Shown here: one piece after another, positions 7,545 through 13,787 of the stretch
How positions within the stretch are numbered: position 1 is the stretch's first letter
Layout: each line of letters starts with the position of its first letter
Virus record (IMG/VR): IMGVR_UViG_3300034524_000064
Coordinates: 1 to 26,499 of that record
Origin: a virus
Strand: one strand, 5' to 3'
DNA length: 26,499 bases
Program-made: the position numbers and the translations under genes
Notes under the pieces: generated by a model
Seen by the model: only the letters and a program-made list of their open reading frames with translations
Told to the model about the DNA's origin: nothing
The model's database searches: none

Positions 7545-7740
7545 ACAAAAACTTACGTCACGTAAATTCTGGATGGCAGTTGCCGGTGCTGCATTGTTGA
7601 TAGCAAATGAAGGTTTTAATTTAGGTATTCCAGAAGATGCATATTGGAAAATTGTAACATTAATACTTGGTTATATTTTTGGTGAAACAGTAGTAGACGT
7701 TGCTAGAGCTAAGAATAGTGACACATCTAATCAGATGTAG
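7537..7740 (+). CDS. Phage holin
   Basis: A 67-residue protein that overlaps the amidase end by 8 bases; GGAGG lies just upstream of ATG 7537. Two transmembrane helices are visible (about residues 10-24, KFWMAVAGAALLIA, and 37-53, YWKIVTLILGYIFGETV), joined by a short loop (NEGFNLGIPEDA), with a charged tail VVDVARAKN. The arrangement 'SRKFWxAxxGA ... YIFGExxVDxAR' is typical of small phage holins that permeabilise the membrane and time lysis. The strong terminator at 7775-7820 closes the late operon after it. Confidence 0.8.
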   Translation: MLKQKLTSRKFWMAVAGAALLIANEGFNLGIPEDAYWKIVTLILGYIFGETVVDVARAKNSDTSNQM

Positions 7741-7774
7741 ATAGTTATATTTAATTAAGAGTTATAGTATTTAA

Positions 7775-7820
7775 CTGTTCTACTGTTTATCAGTAGAACA
7801 GATTATTTTTTTTTATTTTT
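7775..7820 (+). terminator. Intrinsic terminator of the late (tail/lysis) operon
   Basis: A perfect 11-base stem, CTGTTCTACTG (7775-7785) with CAGTAGAACAG (7791-7801) around TTTAT, followed by a long T-rich tract (nine consecutive T). This is the strongest terminator in the window. Its left arm shares its sequence with a second copy at 7897-7910. Confidence 0.9.
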
Positions 7821-8005
7821 AGATTTTATATTTTAGTTTAGATTAAGTTTAGATGTTATTAAATTTTTGTTTTAGTATTTTAATATTTTGATGTTTACTG
7901 TTCTACTGTTATTTTATTTTACAGTTTAAATACATAAATATAGTTATTAGTTATTGGTTATTATCTGATCTACAGTTCTACAGTATAATGATCTACTATA
8001 AGTAT

Positions 8006-8033
8006 CGCTTAGGATTACCTGCCTGTTTGTAAC
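8006..8033 (-). promoter_or_regulatory. GTTACAA-N13-CCTAA element, copy 2 (leftward, no gene behind it)
   Basis: On the minus strand: GTTACAA (8027-8033), a 13-base spacer and CCTAAGCG (8006-8013). It points away from copy 3, and the two flank the 13-mer array symmetrically. Downstream on its strand TATAGTAGAT resembles the TTAGTAGAAGG that follows other copies, but there is no ribosome site or gene. It could start an antisense or origin transcript or bind a replication or regulatory protein. Confidence 0.6.
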
Positions 8034-8038
8034 ACCTT

Positions 8039-8077
8039 CCTAAAATTTTTTCCCAAAATTTTTCCTGAAAATTTTCT
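8039..8077. repeat. Three tandem 13-bp AT-rich repeats
   Basis: The units are CCTAAAATTTTTT, CCCAAAATTTTTC and CTGAAAATTTTCT, with AAAATTTT palindromes starting at 8042, 8055 and 8068, exactly 13 bases apart. The array ends one base before element copy 3 and begins five bases after copy 2. Confidence 0.85.
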
Positions 8078-8105
8078 GTTACAAAGGCTATCCTTATCCT
8101 AATTT
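8078..8105 (+). promoter_or_regulatory. GTTACAA-N13-CCTAA element, copy 3 (before the helicase loader)
   Basis: GTTACAA (8078-8084), a 13-base spacer and CCTAATTT (8098-8105), then CTTAGTAGAAGG and the AAGGAGGG ribosome site of the helicase loader gene. It is the best match to the consensus and probably governs the replication operon. Confidence 0.7.
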
Positions 8106-8137
8106 CTTAGTAGAAGGGCATTAAGGAGGGATAGCTT

Positions 8138-8773
8138 TTGATTTGTCCTGCCAGTGATCGATGTAAAAAATTAAATTCCCCTGTTTGTAATGAACTTTGT
8201 TATGGTTATTTGACTGTTACCTTTCAGCTAGATTCAGCAAAAATACCAAAGTTATACAGGAAGTTTAGATATTACAACATTGAAATAGGAGAAAGAGCTA
8301 AACAGATTTTGGAAAAGTATTGTTTAAACATAGTTAAGAATGTAGAGAGTGGATACTCTTTATATCTCTACGGCGATAATACAACAGGAAAGACAGCTAC
8401 AGCCTGTGCAATACTTATGGAGTATTTAATTCAAAAAGCACTGACTGTAAAGCAAGAACCTCAAGGTTTATTTGTAGTAGTACCGGAGTTATTAAATCAA
8501 ATAAGAGATTCTTTTAATAGTGATGACTATGAATGGTTACTAACTGATATTAAGAATATTCCTCTACTTGTCATGGATGATATTGGATCTGAACGTTCTA
8601 CTGAATGGGCACAGGAACAGTTATTTGAAATAATTAATTATCGTTATTCTAATAACCTGGCTACTATCTATACTTCAAATGTATCAGTAAAAATGCTTGA
8701 AGATTTATTGGGTAGGAGAATATCTTCAAGATTAAATCAAGCTACTAAAATACCTTTTTACCGGGAGGAATAA
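8138..8773 (+). CDS. Helicase loader, DnaC/IstB-like AAA+ ATPase
   Basis: A 211-residue protein from TTG 8138, 7 bases after AAGGAGGG. It has a Cys cluster at the N terminus (C3, C9, C17, C21) that may bind zinc, Walker A GDNTTGKT (79-86), Walker B LLVMDDIG (about 143-150), a sensor-like TIYTSN and GRRISSRL near the C terminus. This matches DnaC-type loaders, which place the ring helicase on single-stranded DNA using ATP. It is next to its expected partner, the DnaB-like helicase, two bases downstream, so the two are translationally linked. It lies directly after the proposed origin. Confidence 0.88.
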   Translation: MICPASDRCKKLNSPVCNELCYGYLTVTFQLDSAKIPKLYRKFRYYNIEIGERAKQILEKYCLNIVKNVESGYSLYLYGDNTTGKTATACAILMEYLIQKALTVKQEPQGLFVVVPELLNQIRDSFNSDDYEWLLTDIKNIPLLVMDDIGSERSTEWAQEQLFEIINYRYSNNLATIYTSNVSVKMLEDLLGRRISSRLNQATKIPFYREE

Positions 8774-8775
8774 AA

Positions 8776-10056
8776 ATGTTAGAATTACAAGTTTTAAATT
8801 GGGTTATTCAAAATAAAGATTTCTATGTACTCCCTAATAATGGTATTGATGAATCTTTCTTCATAGACTATAAAGACACTTACTGTTTTATTCGAGACTT
8901 TGTAAAAAATGAGGGGTATACCCCTTCTTTAGAGACAGTTATCAGCCAGTCTAAAGATAATTTTAGCTATGTTAATGTTACTGAGAGTATTGATTATCTT
9001 ATTCGAACTTTGAAAAGCCAAGTTGCTAAAGTGGAAGTAGCAGAATTACTGCAGAAAGAAGCTCCTAAATTCTATGATGAAATGCATGGTATTGAATTTA
9101 TTAAGTGGTTGCAGTATAAGCTTGATAAACTTGTAGATCGATATGATATTAATTCTAAAGGTGTAGATTTTAAAACAAATGCAGAATTACGTTTACAGGC
9201 TTATTATCAACGAGCTAATAATACTTCTAGAAAGATTTGGCATACAGATTTGCAGAATCTTAATGATCTAGTTGGAGGTTTTATTTCAGGAACTTATATT
9301 ACTGTTATTGCTGAAACTGGTCAGGGCAAAAGTTGGATAAGTAGAAGGATATTACCGATACCTGCATGGATAAACGGAGCTAATGTTCTAGACTACTGTT
9401 TAGAGATGACTAATGATCAAATTCAACCTCGTTTAGATTGTATGTTAGGTGCAATTTTAAATGAGAAAAACGGTTTGAATACGAGATTTTCGTGTAGAGG
9501 ATTAATGTTTGGTAATTTACCTCCAGATGAGTTATTTGCGTATAAAAATTATCTAGAGCATTTTAATGATTATTTTCCTCGTGCTGGAAAATATGTAATT
9601 AAAACAATGGATGATGTTAAGGAATTAACTCTGGATCGATTAGAAGCTGATATAGAAGAAAATAATGCAGATATAGTTCTTATTGACCCGTTTTATTATA
9701 TGGGATTTTTACGAAACATTGATAATAAAACAGGGGGAGCAGCAGAGAGAACTTCACGGGAACTACGAAAACTGTTTAATCGGATGCAGGTAATTGGAAT
9801 TGTAGTATCTCAGGCTACAGTCCAAAAGAAAGGTAAAGATATTGAAGTACAAGCACCAACATTAGATCAAACTAAAACTACTAAAGCTTTAATTGAAGAT
9901 GCTGGTCTTGTATTTTCTTTTGCTGCTAAACGGAATTATAATCTTGGAAAATTGAGTGTGCTAAAGAATCGTGACGGAAATTCAGGTGATATTGAGCTTG
10001 TAGTTGATTTTGATTATGGCATTATTCGGGAACATAATGGAGAAGAATTATTTTGA
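8776..10056 (+). CDS. Replicative DNA helicase, DnaB-like
   Basis: A 426-residue protein from ATG 8776 with GGGAGG just upstream. The N-terminal 130 residues are helical and resemble a primase-interacting domain. The RecA-like motor follows: Walker A AETGQGKS (179-186), a hydrophobic strand ending in Asp304 (DIVLIDPFYYMG), and a later segment SQATVQKKGKD. Phage DnaB-type helicases unwind the fork from 5' to 3' as hexamers. It is a little shorter than cellular DnaB (about 450-470 residues). It lies between loader and primase genes, so the three form a fork module. Confidence 0.88.
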   Translation: MLELQVLNWVIQNKDFYVLPNNGIDESFFIDYKDTYCFIRDFVKNEGYTPSLETVISQSKDNFSYVNVTESIDYLIRTLKSQVAKVEVAELLQKEAPKFYDEMHGIEFIKWLQYKLDKLVDRYDINSKGVDFKTNAELRLQAYYQRANNTSRKIWHTDLQNLNDLVGGFISGTYITVIAETGQGKSWISRRILPIPAWINGANVLDYCLEMTNDQIQPRLDCMLGAILNEKNGLNTRFSCRGLMFGNLPPDELFAYKNYLEHFNDYFPRAGKYVIKTMDDVKELTLDRLEADIEENNADIVLIDPFYYMGFLRNIDNKTGGAAERTSRELRKLFNRMQVIGIVVSQATVQKKGKDIEVQAPTLDQTKTTKALIEDAGLVFSFAAKRNYNLGKLSVLKNRDGNSGDIELVVDFDYGIIREHNGEELF

Positions 10057-10062
10057 AAACGC

Positions 10063-10091
10063 TTGACTACCAAAAATATGTTCGCTACAAT
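10063..10091 (+). promoter_or_regulatory. Sigma-A type promoter before primase
   Basis: TTGACT (10063-10068) and TACAAT (10086-10091) are 17 bases apart, in the 53-base gap between helicase and primase genes. Transcription would start near 10098, about 12 bases before the primase ATG, leaving only a weak ribosome site (AGGGTAAG). Confidence 0.65.
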
Positions 10092-10109
10092 AAGGGTGTA
10101 GGGTAAGAT

Positions 10110-11021
10110 ATGGTAACAAAAGAATATCTTGAATATGAGCTGGGTTTGAAAAAAGTAAAAGAGCTGTCTAGTGGCTGGATAATGGCCTGTTGTCCTTTTC
10201 ATAAAGAAGCAAGGCCGTCATTCGGAGTAAATAAAGAAACAGGAGTATACAATTGTTTTGCATGTGGAGCTTCGGGAAATTTGGCAGACCTAATATCTTT
10301 TTGTAAAGGTATTAGCATAGCGGATGCAGTAAAAGAGATTACAAAATCTGCAAAAACACTTTTCAAACATTCTTCTCTTGTTATAAACTTAGATAAGAGA
10401 AAGGAGGATATAATACTTCCCAAAACGATACTTAAAGAATATGCATACTATCATCCATATTTGATTAAACGTGGTATCAGTAAAGAAACTCTTAAAAAAT
10501 TTGCTGTAGGCTATGATATAACGAATAAAGCAGTTACGTTTCCCTTCTTTGACTTGCAGGGAAATTTGCGGACGATTAAATATCGAAAAGTTGACAGTAA
10601 ACAGTTTTGGTATTATCCTAATGGAGAAGATAAATCAAAACTGCTGTATTTAATACACGCAGTAAAAGGCTTAGAAAGAGTTTATATTGTCGAAGGCGAA
10701 ATAGACGCGCTTTATTGTTGGGAAAATGGTCTGCCAGCGATAGCTTTAAGCGGTAGCTGGATGACTAAAGAACAGGCAAAGCTGTTACTTAGTACAGGAG
10801 TTAAAGAAGTCGTTATATTTACAGATAATGATAGTGCAGGGGAAAAAGCTAAAAACAGGATAATATCACTTTTAAGCAGGAGAAGAGTCCAGAAGTTTGT
10901 AGAATATAACTTAGCAGTAAAAGACCCAAACGAAATGCCTAAAAACGTAATTAGGAATTTGACTTTGAAACCTGTTCCTTTGTTTCCTTACACAACTCAA
11001 TTAAAGCATCAAGGTATTTGA
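10110..11021 (+). CDS. DNA primase (CHC2 zinc finger and TOPRIM)
   Basis: A 303-residue DnaG-type primase. Residues 26-55 hold the zinc finger, ACCPFHKEARPSF with YNCFACGASGN (CxxH...CxxC). The middle part contains LIKRGISKETLKKFAVGYD, typical of phage primases. TOPRIM motifs follow: VYIVEGEIDALY (about 194-205) and the acidic DND pair (VVIFTDNDSAGE, about 235-246). It makes RNA primers for the DnaB helicase and polymerase encoded nearby. It is short because it lacks the DnaB-interacting C-terminal domain of cellular DnaG. Its last 70 bases overlap the 3' end of the oppositely oriented repressor gene. Confidence 0.9.
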   Translation: MVTKEYLEYELGLKKVKELSSGWIMACCPFHKEARPSFGVNKETGVYNCFACGASGNLADLISFCKGISIADAVKEITKSAKTLFKHSSLVINLDKRKEDIILPKTILKEYAYYHPYLIKRGISKETLKKFAVGYDITNKAVTFPFFDLQGNLRTIKYRKVDSKQFWYYPNGEDKSKLLYLIHAVKGLERVYIVEGEIDALYCWENGLPAIALSGSWMTKEQAKLLLSTGVKEVVIFTDNDSAGEKAKNRIISLLSRRRVQKFVEYNLAVKDPNEMPKNVIRNLTLKPVPLFPYTTQLKHQGI

Positions 11022-11322
11022 TTAAGGTTTCTTCTGGAATTAGTTGCAGCAGAGACTTAATTCGAGCAATTAGACGTAGGCTCAAATCTGTTTCAACAGT
11101 TTGAATTTCTTCTTCACCTAAAAGGGAAGAAATAGAACAACCTAATGCAGAAGCTATATTCATTAGAAATGGTATTGAAGGGTATGTTAAACCTCTTTCG
11201 ATTGCTGAAATAGAATTAGGAGTAACCTTAATAAGCCTTGCTAAATCAGCTTGGCTAAGGTTTTTAGAAGTTCTAATTCTACGTAGAATGTTGCCGAGTT
11301 CCTTTTGAGTAAGTTTTTTCAT
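10951..11322 (-). CDS. Xre-family transcriptional repressor (CI-like)
   Basis: A 123-residue protein read leftward. Residues 5-62 form the helix-turn-helix domain (LGNILRRIRTSKNLSQADL, then LIKVTPNSISAIERG, then PSIPFLMNIASALGCSI), the standard Cro/CI fold. The C-terminal half is helical and Leu-rich (SLLQLIPEETLIKYLDALIEL), probably for oligomerisation; there is no LexA-type protease domain. It faces the rightward promoter at 11342-11369 and the antirepressor gene, so it is likely the lysogeny repressor. The palindrome at 11511-11529 is a candidate operator. Its ribosome site (GAGGG) is rather far from the ATG. Its 3' end overlaps primase. Confidence 0.85.
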   Translation of the reverse strand: MKKLTQKELGNILRRIRTSKNLSQADLARLIKVTPNSISAIERGLTYPSIPFLMNIASALGCSISSLLGEEEIQTVETDLSLRLIARIKSLLQLIPEETLIKYLDALIELCKETKEQVSKSNS

Positions 11323-11341
11323 AAAAACAGTGTTTACCCTC

Positions 11342-11369
11342 TTGACTGAATTGGCTTGTGTGATATAAT
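11342..11369 (+). promoter_or_regulatory. Rightward sigma-A promoter toward antirepressor
   Basis: TTGACT (11342-11347) and a perfect TATAAT (11364-11369) are 16 bases apart. It reads away from the repressor gene, like the early rightward promoter of a lysis/lysogeny switch, and would give a leader of about 280 bases before the antirepressor. Confidence 0.75.
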
Positions 11370-11379
11370 AAAGGCAAAA

Positions 11380-11464
11380 GGCAACGGTATCCCCACTACC
11401 GCTGCCAGTTTAAGGATGTGGTTTGTGCAATACGCCGCCCTCCTGTTTAATGGCGTAGTATTGC
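11380..11464 (+). promoter_or_regulatory. Two leader hairpins in the repressor-antirepressor intergenic region
   Basis: The gap 11323-11655 holds no convincing gene. Its transcript can fold at 11380-11406 (GGCA-a-CGGTA, loop TCCCCAC, TACCG-c-TGCC) and at 11427-11464 (GCAATACGCC with GGCGTA-GTA-TTGC, a three-base bulge). Neither is followed by a U tract, so they are not plain terminators. They may be a regulatory leader. An ORF reading through them (11356-11619) lacks a ribosome site. Confidence 0.45.
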
Positions 11465-11510
11465 GTGGTATTTTATTGTCACTTCTAATTATATCTATTC
11501 TATTTATCTT

Positions 11511-11529
11511 TGTCAACAGGTTGTTGACA
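11511..11529. promoter_or_regulatory. Palindromic candidate operator
   Basis: A perfect 8-base inverted repeat, TGTCAACA-GGT-TGTTGACA, 19 bases in all. The right arm contains TTGACA, so it could also overlap a second promoter, though no good -10 box follows. A symmetrical site between a repressor gene and its target fits an Xre operator. Confidence 0.55.
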
Positions 11530-11655
11530 TTTCTATGGAAAAATTTTCTTTGGAAAGGGGATTTTCTTTATGTAGGATTAAAATTACCCCACCATCGCTT
11601 AATTAGGAGAAGCTACTAATAAGAGTTCTAATCTAAGAAGAGGAGGATATTTCAA

Positions 11656-12528
11656 ATGAATAGCTTGGCAGTTAAAGAATATCGAGAAGTAGATTTCTAT
11701 GGAGATCAGATTTTAGGTGTAAAAGTGGAAGAAAATGGACAGGAAACAGTATATGTTCCAGTAAAACGTTTGTGTGAGAATTTGGGATTAGCACGGTATC
11801 CTCAGCAAGAAAAGATTCAGCAAGAAAGGGTTTTATCGGAGGGTAGCATTAAAATTATGCTACCCATAATAGGAAAAGACGGAGTAACTCAAACGCAGGA
11901 GATGTTTTGTCTTCGTTATGACTTTATTCCAATGTGGCTCATTACAATTAAGGAAAACAAAATTAAACCTGAACTTCGAGAAAAACTTTATCTTTACAAA
12001 AAAGAAGTAGCTCGTGTTTTAGCAGAAGTATTTCTTGGTAAAGGATATGCTTTCCATTCTAATCCGCAAGCTGTTGATACGGAAAAATTGCGGCGTGAAA
12101 TTATAGAACTAGAAATTAAGCGAGATAGTATTCGTTCTGATGCACTAAAGACGAGAGTTATTTATAAATTCGTTGATAAGTGGTTTGAAAGGCTTCCCGA
12201 TAGTGAACGTAGTGCCTTGATAATGATAATGGCTGGTAAAGATGTTGCTGTTGAAAGAACTTTTACTGTAACAGAAGCAGCAAAGTTGTTTGCTAAAGAA
12301 TTTGGTTATGATTTTTCACCTATTATTTTAGGTAAACTTATTACTCAAGCTGGTATAAGGCCAGAAGGGGAGGAGAAAGAAAATAAGTATTGTTTGATCA
12401 GTATTACTAAAGCCAGAGGTAGCAATCGTACAGTCAATATCACAAAGATTAAGCCAGAGGGTATCAATTATTTGAGGGAGTATATTCGAGAAAACTTTTT
12501 TTCTAATCAACCTGTAAAGGTTGGCTAA
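11656..12528 (+). CDS. Phage antirepressor (P22_AR_N type)
   Basis: A 290-residue protein from ATG 11656 after GAGGAGG. The N-terminal 120 residues (VDFYGDQILGVKVEENG, VPVKRLCENLGLARYPQ, FCLRYDFIPMWLITI, KLYLYKKEVARVLAE) match the P22-type antirepressor domain. The C-terminal part contains VTEAAKLFAKEFGYDFSP and LGKLITQAGIRPEG, a winged-helix-like antirepressor C-terminal region. Antirepressors bind and inactivate CI-like repressors to favour lytic growth. It is transcribed away from the Xre gene across a palindromic operator, so it probably belongs to the same switch. AGGTTG near the stop can pair with CAACCT, forming a weak hairpin. Confidence 0.85.
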   Translation: MNSLAVKEYREVDFYGDQILGVKVEENGQETVYVPVKRLCENLGLARYPQQEKIQQERVLSEGSIKIMLPIIGKDGVTQTQEMFCLRYDFIPMWLITIKENKIKPELREKLYLYKKEVARVLAEVFLGKGYAFHSNPQAVDTEKLRREIIELEIKRDSIRSDALKTRVIYKFVDKWFERLPDSERSALIMIMAGKDVAVERTFTVTEAAKLFAKEFGYDFSPIILGKLITQAGIRPEGEEKENKYCLISITKARGSNRTVNITKIKPEGINYLREYIRENFFSNQPVKVG

Positions 12529-12530
12529 TC

Positions 12531-12552
12531 ACAACTGAATAACAACTGAATA
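12531..12552. repeat. Tandem 11-bp direct repeat
   Basis: ACAACTGAATA occurs twice in a row, directly after the antirepressor stop and about 20 bases before the ribosome site of the sigma-like gene. It may be a binding site or a simple duplication. Confidence 0.7.
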
Positions 12553-12628
12553 TAGCTTAACATGGGCGAGGAGATGCCGTACGTCACATACTATTTCCTA
12601 TGAAGATGCCATAAAATTTGCCAGGAAA

Positions 12629-13045
12629 GTGGCAGACGGATATGGAAGTAGATATGCAGACGATCTTTACAGTATTTTTCTAGAAACAACTTTGGATGCA
12701 TTATCAAAATATGATGGGAGTACTAAAATACATTCCTATCTTAAAAGATGCTATATGTATGCCGCCAGAGATTTCTTTAGGAAGGAAAAGAAGCCGGTAG
12801 TTTGTTTGGATGAAGTTCTAGAAAATGAAGATGGGGAGGTGGGATATGATAGTATAGAAGAAGGAGTATATATTAGAATGGCTCTCGAAAAATTACCAGA
12901 GGAACAGAAAAAAATATGCTATCTTCTAGGGCAGGGTTTCAGCTATCGGCAAATAGCTGAAATGTTAGGTACCTACCCTATGAAGATAGCCAGACACGTA
13001 AAACAAATTAGAGATCACCTCTCAAAAGAATTATATGCTGCTTAG
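12629..13045 (+). CDS. Phage sigma-70-like factor; true start uncertain, perhaps near 12581
   Basis: From GTG 12629 the product has 138 residues. KYDGSTKIHSYLKRCYMYA and RDFFRKEKK resemble sigma region 2, and LPEEQKKICYLLGQGFSYRQ with IAEMLGTYPMKIARHVKQI forms a region 4 helix-turn-helix. It is shorter than a housekeeping sigma and lacks regions 1 and 3, so it is ECF-like in layout. GTG 12629 has a poor ribosome site (AGGA only 2 bases away). Coding-like sequence continues upstream (ISYEDAIKFARKVADG) to about 12581, where ACG lies 7 bases after GAGGAG, so a rare start or an indel is possible. It may direct polymerase to the GTTACAA-N13-CCTAA elements, one of which follows 34 bases after its stop. 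Confidence 0.72.
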   Translation: MADGYGSRYADDLYSIFLETTLDALSKYDGSTKIHSYLKRCYMYAARDFFRKEKKPVVCLDEVLENEDGEVGYDSIEEGVYIRMALEKLPEEQKKICYLLGQGFSYRQIAEMLGTYPMKIARHVKQIRDHLSKELYAA

Positions 13046-13070
13046 ACCTAAAAATCAATAATTAATTTTT

Positions 13071-13106
13071 GGATGGGTGTTACAAGTGTAATGCCCATCC
13101 TAATCT
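13071..13106 (+). promoter_or_regulatory. GTTACAA-N13-CCTAA element, copy 4 (before the SSB-like gene)
   Basis: GTTACAA (13079-13085), a 13-base spacer and CCTAATCT (13099-13106), followed by ATTAGTAGAAAGG and an AAGGAGG ribosome site. In this copy the element is embedded in a hairpin: GGATGGG (13071-13077) pairs with CCCATCC (13094-13100), with TTACA/TGTAA pairing inside. Confidence 0.7.
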
Positions 13107-13144
13107 ATTAGTAGAAAGGCAATTAAAATTCTAAGGAGGAATAA

Positions 13145-13771
13145 ATGGTGACTAATGTCTTTGTAGCCAGTGGTAAGCAAGTTAAAGAAAATATTAATAA
13201 GCCAGAAATATCATCAAATGTTTTTATTCGACTAGATGATGGTCAGCATGTCCGAATTGTTTTCTTTCCGAACGAGGAAGATCTTTTTCAGCAGTATTAC
13301 AGTCATTCTGATTTTAAAAAGAAGATATTCTCTCATCCATGCTTAATCAATGACTGTCCTTCATGTGCCGCAGGCATTAAACGGACTACTAAAATTCTTG
13401 TACCAGTTTATGACTTGGATGCTGATGAAATCCGCATAATTGATGCTTCGGCTAGGCAGTTATCTAATATTTGCCAGATATTAGATGAATATGCTGATGA
13501 ACCTGGGTTGGCTTTTAAGTACAGTCGTACAGGTAAACAATTGGATACTGTTTACTCATTAACTCCTATTTTTCCATCTAAATTGAGTAAAGAAGATAGG
13601 GCTAAAATTGCTAAAGTACCTGAATTGAGGAAGCAAGTTACAGAAGAATTTTTACTCCAAGCTTTGAGACCAAAGACAAAAGAACAGATATTGGAAATGC
13701 TTAACAAAGGTCAGACTCAAACTGAAGATGAAAATATAGAGCCTATGGGAGATGAAGATCTGCCGTTCTAA
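13145..13771 (+). CDS. Single-stranded DNA-binding protein-like
   Basis: A 208-residue protein from ATG 13145 after AAGGAGG. It contains FIRLDDGQHVRIVFFP, a short zinc-type cluster (HPCLINDCPSCAAG) and KILVPVYDLDADEIRI. This resembles phage gp32/SSB-like proteins, in which a zinc-bearing loop sits beside the DNA-binding fold. The C terminus is acidic and ends GDEDLPF, the tip by which SSBs recruit polymerase, primase and nucleases. The gene is directly upstream of the DNA polymerase gene, which supports a replication role. The fold is not certain from sequence alone. Confidence 0.7.
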   Translation: MVTNVFVASGKQVKENINKPEISSNVFIRLDDGQHVRIVFFPNEEDLFQQYYSHSDFKKKIFSHPCLINDCPSCAAGIKRTTKILVPVYDLDADEIRIIDASARQLSNICQILDEYADEPGLAFKYSRTGKQLDTVYSLTPIFPSKLSKEDRAKIAKVPELRKQVTEEFLLQALRPKTKEQILEMLNKGQTQTEDENIEPMGDEDLPF

Positions 13772-13787
13772 GAACGGGGGCTGTAAA

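Larger units (their letters stand above)
7803..8077. other. Candidate phage replication origin (AT-rich, repeats and 13-mers)
   Basis: A gene-free stretch directly upstream of the helicase loader and helicase genes. It contains three TTTAGAT repeats (7818, 7837, 7848), ACTGTTCTACTGTT (7897-7910, identical to the terminator left arm at 7774-7787), a related ACAGTTCTACAGTA (7972-7985), and three tandem AT-rich 13-mers (8039-8077). A TATAAT at 7984-7989 with a weak TTATCT upstream could be a promoter. AT-rich 13-mers and iterons beside replication genes are the usual layout of an origin that is melted and loaded with helicase. This is inference; no initiator protein is recognised in the window. 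Confidence 0.5.

Noticed and set aside
11356-11619. 87-residue ORF between repressor and antirepressor
   Set aside because: No ribosome site, it runs through two hairpins and the palindrome, and it has an unusual composition; better explained as a leader.
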